6,486 bases of DNA. It comes from Caulobacteraceae bacterium (GTDB lineage: Bacteria > Pseudomonadota > Alphaproteobacteria > Caulobacterales > Caulobacteraceae). Under the pieces are notes generated by a model, which saw only the letters and a program-made list of their open reading frames with translations, did no database searches and was not told where the DNA came from. How positions within the stretch are numbered: the first letter of the stretch is position 1; each line of letters opens with the position of its first letter. Positions 1-5,324 of the stretch are shown here, piece by piece. A program made the translations under genes and the position numbers. The stretch is taken from the NCBI GenBank assembly GCA_028291305.1, contig JAQGII010000204.1, forward strand, positions 1-6,486. The letters are read 5' to 3'.

Positions 1-1042
1 GCCGGACCAGGGCGCGGTCCTTCTCGAAGTGCTGGCGGAACTCCTTGTAGGTCGTCGAGCCCATGCAGCGCAGGGTGCCGGAAGCCAGGGCTGGCTTGAG
101 CAGGTTGGACGCATCCATGGCCCCGCCCGAGGTCGCGCCCGCGCCGATCACCGTATGGATCTCGTCGATGAACAGGACGGCGTTGGGATGCGCCTCCAGT
201 TCCTTGACCACCTGCTTGACCCGTTCCTCGAAGTCGCCGCGGTAGCGGGTGCCGGCCAGCAACGCGCCCATGTCGAGCGAGAAGATGGTGGCGCCCTCGA
301 GCACTTCGGGGACCTGGTGGTTGACGATCTTGCGCGCCAGCCCCTCGGCGATGGCGGTCTTGCCCACGCCCGGATCACCGACCAGGAGCGGGTTGTTCTT
401 GGTCCGCCGGCATAGGATCTGGATGCAGCGCTCGACCTCGCTGGTGCGGCCGATCAGGGGATCGACTTTGCCCTGCTTGGCCTTCTCATTGAGGTTGACG
501 CAATAGGCTTCCAGCGCCTCGCCCGGTGACTTGGGCGCGGCGGTCTTTTCTTCGGTGTCGGTCTCGGTCGAGCCCTTGACGGCGCGCGGTTCGGACGCGC
601 CCGCCTTCTTGGCGATGCCGTGGGCGATAAAGTTGACCGCGTCGTAGCGGGTCATGTCCTGCTCTTGCAGGAAGTAGGCGGCGTGGCTCTCGCGCTCGGA
701 GAAGATGGCGACCAGCACATTGGCGCCGGTCACCTCCTCGCGGCCCGAGGACTGGACGTGGATCACCGCCCGCTGGATCACGCGCTGGAATCCGGCGGTG
801 GGCTTGGCGTCCTCTCCGTCATCGACGACGAGGGACTTCAATTCGGTGTCGAGGTAGTTCAGCAGGCTCTTCTTCAGGGCCGGCAGATCGACCTCGCAGG
901 CGCGCATGACACCCGCCGCCTCCTGGTCGTCGGCCAGTGACAAAAGCAGGTGCTCCAGGGTGGCGTATTCATGCTTGCGCTGGTTGGCGAAAGCTACGGC
1001 CCGGTGAAGCGTCTCTTCCAGATTCCTAGAGAACGATGGCAA
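1..1042 (-). CDS. clpA: ATP-dependent Clp protease ATP-binding subunit ClpA (N-terminal part, runs off left edge)
   Basis: ClpA is the AAA+ unfoldase that feeds substrates to the ClpP peptidase in the cytoplasm; with ClpS it handles N-degron substrates. About 347 residues are present of a protein that is usually about 750-780 long. The N-terminal repeat domain occupies roughly residues 1-145 ([11 protein letters not shown] near the start, later [16 protein letters not shown]). A charged linker follows, and then the first AAA+ module, with Walker A GDPGVGKT at 222-229 and Walker B LFIDEIH at 290-296. The second AAA+ module and the ClpP-docking loop lie outside the window. The start is inferred as TTG at 1042-1040, giving [15 protein letters not shown]. 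No ATG lies nearby in frame, homology begins exactly there, and a GAGAGG Shine-Dalgarno sits 6 bases upstream. Only 10 bases separate it from clpS, so the two are very probably co-transcribed. Identity is very secure; the start codon is slightly less so. Confidence 0.97.
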   Translation of the reverse strand, partial: MPSFSRNLEETLHRAVAFANQRKHEYATLEHLLLSLADDQEAAGVMRACEVDLPALKKSLLNYLDTELKSLVVDDGEDAKPTAGFQRVIQRAVIHVQSSGREEVTGANVLVAIFSERESHAAYFLQEQDMTRYDAVNFIAHGIAKKAGASEPRAVKGSTETDTEEKTAAPKSPGEALEAYCVNLNEKAKQGKVDPLIGRTSEVERCIQILCRRTKNNPLLVGDPGVGKTAIAEGLARKIVNHQVPEVLEGATIFSLDMGALLAGTRYRGDFEERVKQVVKELEAHPNAVLFIDEIHTVIGAGATSGGAMDASNLLKPALASGTLRCMGSTTYKEFRQHFEKDRALVR

Positions 1043-1048
1043 TAGGGG

Positions 1049-1054
1049 CCTCTC
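1049..1054 (-). promoter_or_regulatory. clpA ribosome binding site overlapping the clpS stop
   Basis: GAGAGG on the minus strand lies 6 bases before the inferred TTG start of clpA and overlaps the clpS TGA (1055-1053). This supports the TTG start and suggests that ribosomes finishing clpS aid initiation at clpA (translational coupling, inferred). Confidence 0.6.
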
Positions 1055-1394
1055 AATCCTTTTCCATGGTGCACTGGAGCGGATGCTGGTGCCGTCTGGC
1101 GGTATCGATCACCTGAGAGACCTTTGTCTCGGCCACCTCGTAGGTGAAAATCCCGCAGACGCCGACGCCGTGCTGATGCACGTGGAGCATGATCCGAGTC
1201 GCGTCTTCCCGCGATTTGTTGAAAAACCGCTCCAGGACGTAAACGACAAACTCCATCGGGGTGTAATCGTCGTTCAGAATAAGGACGCGATACAGCGATG
1301 GCTTCTGGGTTTTCGGCTTGGTCTGGGTGACTACCGCAGACCCGGCTCCATTCCCGGCGCCTTCGTCCAATCCGCCTTGCTTCCGCTCGGCCAT
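1053..1394 (-). CDS. clpS: ATP-dependent Clp protease adaptor ClpS
   Basis: ClpS binds proteins with bulky hydrophobic N-terminal residues (N-degrons) and delivers them to ClpA for degradation by ClpAP; it also competes with other ClpA substrates. The product is 113 residues. A disordered N-terminal extension (1-32, Gly/Ala/Lys/Thr rich) precedes the core. The core has [17 protein letters not shown] at 38-54 and [21 protein letters not shown] at 71-91, and ends [10 protein letters not shown]. Residues matching the E. coli N-degron pocket are all present: N41, D42, D43, T45, M47, V72 and H73. I chose the ATG at 1394-1392 because GGAG lies 9 bases upstream. An in-frame GTG two codons earlier (1400) would sit only 3 bases from that GGAG. 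The gene leads directly into clpA and is separated from the upstream phasin by a terminator. Length and motifs are normal for the alphaproteobacterial family. Confidence 0.97.
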   Translation of the reverse strand: MAERKQGGLDEGAGNGAGSAVVTQTKPKTQKPSLYRVLILNDDYTPMEFVVYVLERFFNKSREDATRIMLHVHQHGVGVCGIFTYEVAETKVSQVIDTARRHQHPLQCTMEKD

Positions 1395-1440
1395 TAACAC
1401 CGTCTCCGTCGCGTCGGGCAGACTGGCCCCGCTCCGTAAT

Positions 1441-1468
1441 TAGATATGAGGATTCAGGGCATTTGAAA
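1441..1468 (-). promoter_or_regulatory. Weak candidate promoter for clpS-clpA
   Basis: On the minus strand, TTTCAA (1468-1463) and TATCTA (1446-1441) are separated by 16 bases and lie about 47 bases before the clpS ATG. Each hexamer matches the sigma70 consensus at only 3 of 6 positions, so this is a guess. It is the most AT-rich part of the gap. A GANTC site (1451-1455) lies inside the spacer. Confidence 0.22.
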
Positions 1469-1494
1469 GGCCTCAGCGCCCCACCCCCGGGATT

Positions 1495-1512
1495 AAACGC
1501 AGACCGGCGTTT
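1495..1512. repeat. Short inverted repeat upstream of clpS
   Basis: AAACGC (1495-1500) and GCGTTT (1507-1512) form perfect 6-base arms around a 6-base centre. It lies upstream of the candidate clpS promoter and could be an operator half-site pair or chance. Apart from this, the candidate promoter and the phasin terminator, the 1395-1635 gap shows nothing recognisable: no convincing ORF and no RNA gene. Confidence 0.3.
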
Positions 1513-1571
1513 TCCGAGGCGGCCCCGGCGGACGTCGGATGGCGGGATCGGGGTGCGGGCATCGAGGCTCC

Positions 1572-1612
1572 AAAACCGAAAAGGGCCCGAGGCGTTTCCG
1601 CCGCGGGCCCTT
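1572..1612 (-). terminator. Rho-independent terminator of the phasin gene
   Basis: AAGGGCCCG (1581-1589) pairs perfectly with CGGGCCCTT (1604-1612). An inner GGCG/CGCC stem follows across one mismatch, closing on a 4-base loop. Read on the minus strand, the stem is followed by TTTTCGGTTTT. It starts 23 bases after the phasin stop codon. It should separate phasin transcription from clpS-clpA. Confidence 0.85.
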
Positions 1613-1635
1613 CAGGTGGTTATGTCCTGGAAAGC

Positions 1636-2073
1636 TTAGCGGGCGGTCTGGAACTGCTCGACGACGGCGCTGACGCGCTCGTTGATCGGCCGCAGGGATT
1701 CCTTGACCGAGCCGGACACGGTGTCCGACCACTTGGTCATCTCCGACATGTAGGCTTCCAGGAAGCTCTTGGCGTAGGAGGTCTGGAACTCGACCGCGTC
1801 CTGCAGGCTCTTGGCGCTCGACAGGGTCTTGGCGGCGGCCATGTGATCCTCGGCCGCCTTCTTGGAGAAGGCCATGGCCTGGGCGCCCAGGGTCTCGGCG
1901 CCCTTGGTGGCGGCGGTCACCGAAGCGACAACCGCTTCGAGGTTACGCTTGGACTGGACGTTGATGTCGGCGAGGGCCGCGAGCGACTTCTCGACGTTGT
2001 CTTTGAAGGCTTGGTTGCCAGTGGCGGCAAACCGTTCGGCGGTCGCCTTGGCCGTCTCAGCAGCAGTCGCCAT
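1636..2073 (-). CDS. Phasin family protein (Phasin_2), polyhydroxyalkanoate granule-associated
   Basis: Phasins are small amphipathic helical proteins that coat polyhydroxyalkanoate (PHB) granules and affect granule size and number. The product is 145 residues, starts MATAAETAKATAERF and is almost wholly predicted helix, rich in Ala, Lys, Glu and Ser, with no signal peptide. The central part (about residues 38-130; INVQSKRNLEAVVASVTAAT, then a stretch on FQTSYAKSFLEAYMSEMTKW) has the pattern of the Phasin_2 family. The start at 2073 is decided by an excellent GAGGAG Shine-Dalgarno 7 bases upstream; the reading frame stays open for 20 more codons but with no comparable site. It is monocistronic, with its own promoter and a strong terminator. 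No PHB synthase or depolymerase gene is visible here, so granule binding is a family inference. Confidence 0.9.
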   Translation of the reverse strand: MATAAETAKATAERFAATGNQAFKDNVEKSLAALADINVQSKRNLEAVVASVTAATKGAETLGAQAMAFSKKAAEDHMAAAKTLSSAKSLQDAVEFQTSYAKSFLEAYMSEMTKWSDTVSGSVKESLRPINERVSAVVEQFQTAR

Positions 2074-2080
2074 TGGGAAT

Positions 2081-2086
2081 CTCCTC
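2081..2086 (-). promoter_or_regulatory. Phasin ribosome binding site
   Basis: GAGGAG on the minus strand lies 7 bases before the ATG at 2073. It fixes the phasin start and suggests high translation, as expected for an abundant granule protein. Confidence 0.8.
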
Positions 2087-2120
2087 GTGGGCGATGAAGG
2101 TGCGCTCAGCCGGAGGGCGT

Positions 2121-2136
2121 TGCGCTTGCACACTGC
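2121..2136. promoter_or_regulatory. TGC-rich box at the predicted phasin transcription start
   Basis: The plus strand reads TGCGCTTGCACACTGC, with TGC repeated three times. It abuts the -10 element and covers the predicted +1, where a bound repressor would block initiation. It shares the GCAC/CTGC elements of the box at 2173-2185. PhaR is the obvious candidate, but the match here is looser. Confidence 0.33.
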
Positions 2137-2164
2137 TTTTAGGCCAGTTGATTCAGAGGGTCAA
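2136..2164 (-). promoter_or_regulatory. Phasin promoter (sigma70 type)
   Basis: On the minus strand TTGACC (2164-2159; 5 of 6 to consensus) and TAAAAG (2141-2136; 4 of 6) are separated by exactly 17 bases. The predicted transcription start is near 2128, giving a leader of about 55 bases. A GATTC (GANTC) site at 2150-2154 lies in the spacer. Confidence 0.6.
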
Positions 2165-2172
2165 TCGTTTTT

Positions 2173-2185
2173 TGCTGCACTGCAC
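2173..2185. promoter_or_regulatory. TGC-rich box upstream of the phasin -35 (possible PhaR operator)
   Basis: The plus strand reads TGCTGCACTGCAC. It contains CTGC-ACT-GCAC, one base from the CTGC-N3-GCAG motif reported for the PHB regulator PhaR in Rhodobacter and Paracoccus. It lies 8 bases upstream of the phasin -35 element. Assignment to PhaR is inference. Confidence 0.4.
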
Positions 2186-2281
2186 AATCGCAAGTGCGTG
2201 GTGACGGATTGGTGAATCGAACCTGTGCGTCCCAGGGCCGCAGTCACCAGTTGTTTACTTTGGCGAAAGGGAACGCAGCTC

Positions 2282-3748
2282 ATGGTATGGACACGTCAGG
2301 TGGCGCGTGGCCGCCGTAACTTTTTCGCCGGACGCCGCATGCAAAGCCCCGCCCGCCGCCTCGTGCTTGCTATCGCCGCCGTGGCCTTGTCCGTGACCAC
2401 CCTGGCGCAGCCCGCCGAGGCGAGGACGCATCACAGGGCGCGGGCCCCCAGCTTCCTGCAGTTTACGTCCCAGCCCAAGTACGCCGCCATCGTGATCGAC
2501 GCCAAGACGGGCGAGGTGCTGTACGAACAGTCGCCCGACGCCCACCGCTACCCCGCGTCGATCACCAAGATCATGACCATGTACCTGGCCTTCGAGCAGC
2601 TCTCGACCGGCCGGCTGTCGCTGAACGACGCCATGGTGGTGTCGCCCCACGCGGCGGCCATGGCCCCCTCCAAACTGGGCATCCGCCAGGGCGGCACGAT
2701 CTCGGTCGGCGACGCCATGAGCGCGATCGCGGTGAAATCGGCCAACGACATGGCCGTAGCCATGGCCGAGAAGATGGGCGGTTCGGAAAGCCATTTCGCC
2801 GAGATGATGACGGCCAAGGCCAAGCAGTTGGGCATGAACAACACCCAGTTCGTCAACGCCTCCGGCCTGCCCGACAACCGCCAGCTGAGCACCGCCCGGG
2901 ACATCTCGATCCTGTCGCGCGCGGTGCTGCGCGACTACCCGCAGTACTATTCCTATTTCAGCAAACGCGAGTTCACCTGGAAGGGCCAGACGACCCGCAA
3001 CCACAACCACCTGCTGGGCCAGATGCCCGGGGTGGACGGCATCAAGACCGGCTTCACCAACGCCTCGGGCTTCAACCTCGCCGCCTCGGCCGTGCGCGAC
3101 AACCGGCGCCTGATCGCGGTGGTGATGGGCGGCTCCTCGACCGCCGCGCGCGATTCCCACGTGGTCGATCTGCTGGAAGCGGGCTTCACCGTCATGCGCC
3201 GCCGCGAGGCCGGCCAACAGACCACCGTCGCCCAGAACCTGCGCGAGCCGGCCCCGGTCGGCTCGGTCGACCGACCGCCGGTCGAACAGGGCGACGGCGA
3301 GCAGGACGGCGTGCATATCGTGGTCGACGGCAAGGCGCCCAAGGCGGCGGTGGCCAAGATGACAGCCAAGGCCGCCCCCGCCGACCAGATGTTCTGCAAG
3401 CGCGTCCGCGGCCGCCACCACAAGCATGTCACCAAGTGCGTCAAGCTCGCGGCGAACGACGCCGTCCCGGGCAAGGCCCAGGCGACGGCCGCCGCCAAGA
3501 CCGACGCCGCCGCGGGCGGCGACTGGCAGGTGCAGCTGGGCGCCTACAAGAACTCCGCCCTGGCCCGCCAGCAGCTGGCGACGCTCAACACCAAGTTCGC
3601 CCGGGAGCTGGCCGCGTCCCAGGGCCGTGTCGAACACGCCTCGGGCAACTACCGCGTGCGCTTTGCCGGCCTGTCCGCCGACCAGGCCAAGGACGCCTGC
3701 GCCAGCATCAAGTCCCAGGGCCAGGACTGCATGGCCCTGCGGCCGTAG
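2282..3748 (+). CDS. Secreted serine-type D-Ala-D-Ala carboxypeptidase (peptidase S11) with C-terminal SPOR domain
   Basis: This is a low-molecular-weight penicillin-binding protein that removes the terminal D-Ala from peptidoglycan pentapeptides in the periplasm. The product is 488 residues. A long basic n-region precedes a hydrophobic core (27-42, LVLAIAAVALSVTTLA) and a probable signal peptidase site after AEA at 45-47. The S11 domain (about 62-310) holds all three active-site motifs: SITK at 93-96 (nucleophile S93, K96), SAN at 153-155 and KTG at 255-257. A low-complexity Ala/Lys linker (about 311-411) contains a Cys/His cluster (C372 to C386). The SPOR domain (about 414-486, GDWQVQLGAYKN) is a fold that binds denuded septal peptidoglycan, so the enzyme probably acts at the division site. 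SPOR takes the place of the usual PBP5-type C-terminal domain. ATG 2282 is chosen because AAAGGGA lies about 9 bases upstream; GTG 2225 or ATG 2339 are alternatives, the latter giving a more compact signal peptide. It is divergent from the phasin. Confidence 0.95.
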   Translation: MVWTRQVARGRRNFFAGRRMQSPARRLVLAIAAVALSVTTLAQPAEARTHHRARAPSFLQFTSQPKYAAIVIDAKTGEVLYEQSPDAHRYPASITKIMTMYLAFEQLSTGRLSLNDAMVVSPHAAAMAPSKLGIRQGGTISVGDAMSAIAVKSANDMAVAMAEKMGGSESHFAEMMTAKAKQLGMNNTQFVNASGLPDNRQLSTARDISILSRAVLRDYPQYYSYFSKREFTWKGQTTRNHNHLLGQMPGVDGIKTGFTNASGFNLAASAVRDNRRLIAVVMGGSSTAARDSHVVDLLEAGFTVMRRREAGQQTTVAQNLREPAPVGSVDRPPVEQGDGEQDGVHIVVDGKAPKAAVAKMTAKAAPADQMFCKRVRGRHHKHVTKCVKLAANDAVPGKAQATAAAKTDAAAGGDWQVQLGAYKNSALARQQLATLNTKFARELAASQGRVEHASGNYRVRFAGLSADQAKDACASIKSQGQDCMALRP

Positions 3749-3759
3749 CGCTCAGGGCC
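3733..3759. terminator. Possible hairpin at the 3' end of the carboxypeptidase gene
   Basis: GGCCCTG (3733-3739) and CAGGGCC (3753-3759) are perfect 7-base arms around a 13-base loop that contains the carboxypeptidase stop codon TAG (3746-3748). There is no T tract on either strand, so termination is uncertain. The right arm also forms the end of the minus-strand GIY-YIG remnant. Confidence 0.25.
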
Positions 3760-3901
3760 TCAAACGCTCGTATGGATCGCCCCACACGGGGTTGGTTCTT
3801 TCGATGAGGTTGATCTTCCCTGGTAAAGCCGGGGACAGCGCCCTCTCGGTGCACAAAGATGCGCCGGGTCAGGTCGCCGGTCACACCGATGTAGATAGTC
3901 G
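3752..3901 (-). pseudogene. Remnant of a small GIY-YIG (URI-type) endonuclease gene
   Basis: Two pieces of one family appear in different minus-strand frames. The 5' piece (about 3901-3816) reads GATIYIGVTGDLTRRIF, then VHREGAVPGFT, the first half of a small GIY-YIG domain protein. The 3' piece (about 3817-3752) reads GKINLIERTNPVWGDPYERL and ends RP-stop, the C-terminal tail of the same family (usual form: WKI.LIE..NP.W.DLYE). The roughly 35-40 residues that normally join them, including the conserved REK..KKW region with the catalytic acidic residue, are missing, and the junction changes frame near 3815. The first 10-15 residues of the domain, with a start codon, are also absent: the remnant begins 3 bases past the J-domain gene's stop codon. 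It is therefore a non-functional relic. Members are normally about 90-100 residues. Family assignment is by recognition of the motifs. Confidence 0.8.
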
Positions 3902-3904
3902 CCC

Positions 3905-4342
3905 CTACCCCTTCAGCAACCGATCGCGTGCCGCGTTGAGCTGGGCGGCCAACCCCGCGCTGCCGCCCTTGTCGGGGTGGGCGCGCTGCATCAGGCGGGT
4001 GTAGGCGGCGCGGATGTCTTCGACGGAGGCCTCCGGTCCCACCCCCAGGATCGAGCGGGCGTCGGCCCCGCTCATGCCGTCCCGGGGACGGTCCGGCGGC
4101 GAGCTTGACGTCGGCCGGAACCCGCCGCGGTTGATGCGACCGCCTGTGGCGGCGCCGACCGCCAGCAGCACCATCGGCAGGCCGATGAACCAGTCGCCGC
4201 GGATGGACAGGCTGATGCCCACGACCACCAGGACCACCGAGGCCAGGCCGGCGAACACGCGCCAGCCGCCCCGCCGGATCATTTCCGAGCGGCCCCACAT
4301 CCAAAGCAGGAGAAGGCCTGCGCCGATCGCCAGATAGATCAT
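3905..4342 (-). CDS. Small membrane protein with C-terminal J (DnaJ) domain
   Basis: The product is 145 residues. Hydrophobic segments at about 2-16 (YLAIGAGLLLLWMWG), 29-47 (VFAGLASVVLVVVGISLSI) and 51-67 (WFIGLPMVLLAVGAATG) should form two or three membrane spans. A Gly/Pro/Ser/Arg-rich linker (68-92) follows, and then a short J domain (about 94-145) with the HPD tripeptide at 122-124 inside RLMQRAHPDKGG. J domains stimulate Hsp70 (DnaK) ATPase through HPD, so this is probably a DnaK co-chaperone that recruits it to the inner membrane. The layout, with N-terminal anchor and C-terminal J domain, resembles the Pam18/Tim14 type rather than full DnaJ: there is no zinc-finger or client-binding domain. 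It starts 18 bases after the mipZ stop, so it is probably in that operon. No good Shine-Dalgarno is seen, which suggests coupled translation or a misjudged start. Its client is unknown. Confidence 0.85.
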   Translation of the reverse strand: MIYLAIGAGLLLLWMWGRSEMIRRGGWRVFAGLASVVLVVVGISLSIRGDWFIGLPMVLLAVGAATGGRINRGGFRPTSSSPPDRPRDGMSGADARSILGVGPEASVEDIRAAYTRLMQRAHPDKGGSAGLAAQLNAARDRLLKG

Positions 4343-4360
4343 CGCGCAGACAAGCCGCGA

Positions 4361-5227
4361 TCAGGACGCCTTGTCGAGTTCTTCCACATCGCTATCGCCA
4401 TCGGTGGCGACGATCTCTTCCCCGGTATCTTCCGACAGGCCCACCGCCGTCATCAGCGCGCGCAGCTCCTGGCGGGCCGCCACGTGCGACAGCGAGACCG
4501 GAACGGGGCGCACGCCCGGGCTCAGGTCGGCGATGGTCAGGCCGAAGGGGAACAGCTCGCGATAGATCACCCGGTCGCGCAGGCCGGGCCCGATGCGGAA
4601 GCCGACCCGGCGGCTGAGCGCCGCAATGCGTTCTTCCAGCCGCTTGCGGTTGCGCGCCTCGGTGGTGGCCAGGCGGTTGCGCAGCACCAGCCAGTCGGTC
4701 ATCCGGCGGGTCACGGCGGCGCGGACCTTGCGCGCCTCCCACACCGACTCCGAATAGAGGCTGGGCTTCTTCAGCTCCAGGGTGACGGGGTCCACCTGCC
4801 CCAGCATGTCGAAGTCGACGAAGCTGTCGTTGAGCGGGGTGATGATGACGTCGGCCGACTGGTGCGCCTTGCGCGACAGGGCGGTGTCGGCGCCGGGCGT
4901 GTCCACCAGGATGAAATCGGCGATGCCCAGGGCCTGCCCCATGACGTCCTCGAAGCGGACTGCCTGGTCCTCGGCCGCCGCACGCACCAGGATCTCCCCC
5001 GCCTCGCCCGAGGGGGTCAGCGGCGTCGGCAGTACGGCGCCGGAGGACTCCAGCCACTTGCGACGATTGTCGAAGAAGCGGTTCAGGGACTGCTGGCGCA
5101 GGTCCAGATCGACCACCGCGACCCGCGCGCCGGCATGCATCAGGGCCGTCGCCATATGGATGGCGATGGTGGACTTGCCCGCCCCACCCTTCTCGTTGCC
5201 GACCACGATCACCCGCGCTTCGGACAT
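4361..5227 (-). CDS. mipZ: Division plane positioning ATPase MipZ
   Basis: MipZ is a ParA/MinD-type P-loop ATPase. In Caulobacter it forms a gradient from ParB at the poles and, as an ATP-bound DNA-associated dimer, blocks FtsZ polymerisation so that the Z ring forms at midcell. The product is 288 residues, starting MSEARVIVVGN. The deviant Walker A is KGGAGKST at 13-20; K13, G14 and D42 (VVDLDLR, 38-44) fall at the same numbers as the well-studied Caulobacter residues. Walker B is FILVDTPG at 105-112. NDSFVDFDMLG at 133-143 and the basic DNA-binding region (RNRLATTEARNRKRLE at 183-198, GLRDRVIYRELFPFG at 215-229, including R219) are intact. Start 5227 is chosen for GAGG 6 bases upstream; an upstream in-frame ATG at 5275 adds 16 residues without homology. 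An acidic tail (266-288) is longer than in Caulobacter. It is followed by the J-domain gene and divergent from panC. Confidence 0.96.
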   Translation of the reverse strand: MSEARVIVVGNEKGGAGKSTIAIHMATALMHAGARVAVVDLDLRQQSLNRFFDNRRKWLESSGAVLPTPLTPSGEAGEILVRAAAEDQAVRFEDVMGQALGIADFILVDTPGADTALSRKAHQSADVIITPLNDSFVDFDMLGQVDPVTLELKKPSLYSESVWEARKVRAAVTRRMTDWLVLRNRLATTEARNRKRLEERIAALSRRVGFRIGPGLRDRVIYRELFPFGLTIADLSPGVRPVPVSLSHVAARQELRALMTAVGLSEDTGEEIVATDGDSDVEELDKAS

Positions 5228-5248
5228 GGACCACCTCACTGCACGACG

Positions 5249-5264
5249 GGACCGAATCGGGTCC
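5249..5264. repeat. Inverted repeat enclosing a GANTC site in the mipZ leader
   Basis: GGACC (5249-5253) and GGTCC (5260-5264) are perfect 5-base arms around GAATCG. The GANTC (CcrM) site 5254-5258 fills the centre. It lies 22-37 bases upstream of the mipZ start codon and could be a regulator site or a leader hairpin. Confidence 0.4.
5254..5258. promoter_or_regulatory. GANTC (CcrM methylation) site, mipZ proximal
   Basis: GAATC matches the CcrM methyltransferase target GANTC. In Caulobacter, methylated GANTC in the mipZ promoter is needed for GcrA-dependent activation. A GANTC site upstream of this mipZ fits the same control, though this one probably lies close to or downstream of the transcription start. 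Confidence 0.5.
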
Positions 5265-5296
5265 AGACGGCCCATCTGACGCCCGGGGCGGCGGCC

Positions 5297-5303
5297 GCGT
5301 CAA
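5297..5303 (-). promoter_or_regulatory. Candidate -35 element for mipZ
   Basis: TTGACGC on the minus strand is a full match to the Caulobacter housekeeping -35 consensus (TTGACGS). Fourteen bases further on, GCGTCAGA (5282-5275) is only a poor match to the -10 consensus GCTANAWC. The -35 is therefore good and the -10 doubtful, as is common for promoters needing an activator. Confidence 0.4.
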
Positions 5304-5309
5304 CGCGAC

Positions 5310-5324
5310 TTAACGACTCGTAAA
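5310..5324. promoter_or_regulatory. Near-consensus CtrA box overlapping a GANTC site, mipZ/panC divergent region
   Basis: TTAA (5310-5313), seven bases, then TAAA (5321-5324): 7 of 8 positions of the CtrA consensus TTAA-N7-TTAA. The spacer contains GACTC (5315-5319), a CcrM site. The box lies just upstream of the candidate mipZ -35 and 41 bases before panC, so it could serve either gene. CtrA binding is inferred from the motif. Confidence 0.5.

Noticed and set aside
1493..1732. 79-codon minus-strand open frame across the phasin terminator
   Set aside because: It overlaps the end of the phasin gene in another frame, runs through the terminator hairpin and has a Pro/Arg-rich product with no ribosome site.
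1843..2215. Plus-strand open frames opposite the phasin and across its promoter
   Set aside because: They are antisense to a well-supported gene, end in the regulatory gap and show no homology pattern.
2225..2281. GTG at 2225 as the carboxypeptidase start
   Set aside because: It adds 19 residues before an already long n-region, and no Shine-Dalgarno precedes it. ATG 2282 has AAAGGGA at a workable distance.
2255..3637. Long minus-strand open frame (460 codons) opposite the carboxypeptidase gene
   Set aside because: The sense strand encodes a complete S11 enzyme with all catalytic motifs. The antisense translation is rich in Gly, His, Arg and Val with no family pattern, typical of third-position GC bias in high-GC coding DNA.
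3426..4004. Plus-strand open frame running from inside the carboxypeptidase gene over the GIY-YIG remnant
   Set aside because: Its first part is Pro/Arg/Ser-rich out-of-frame carboxypeptidase sequence. The rest is antisense to the GIY-YIG remnant and the J-domain gene.
4392..5323. Long open frames of about 280-300 codons in other frames of the mipZ region, on both strands
   Set aside because: They overlap mipZ throughout and give low-complexity Arg/Gly/Pro/Ala products without motifs, while the mipZ frame matches its family residue by residue.
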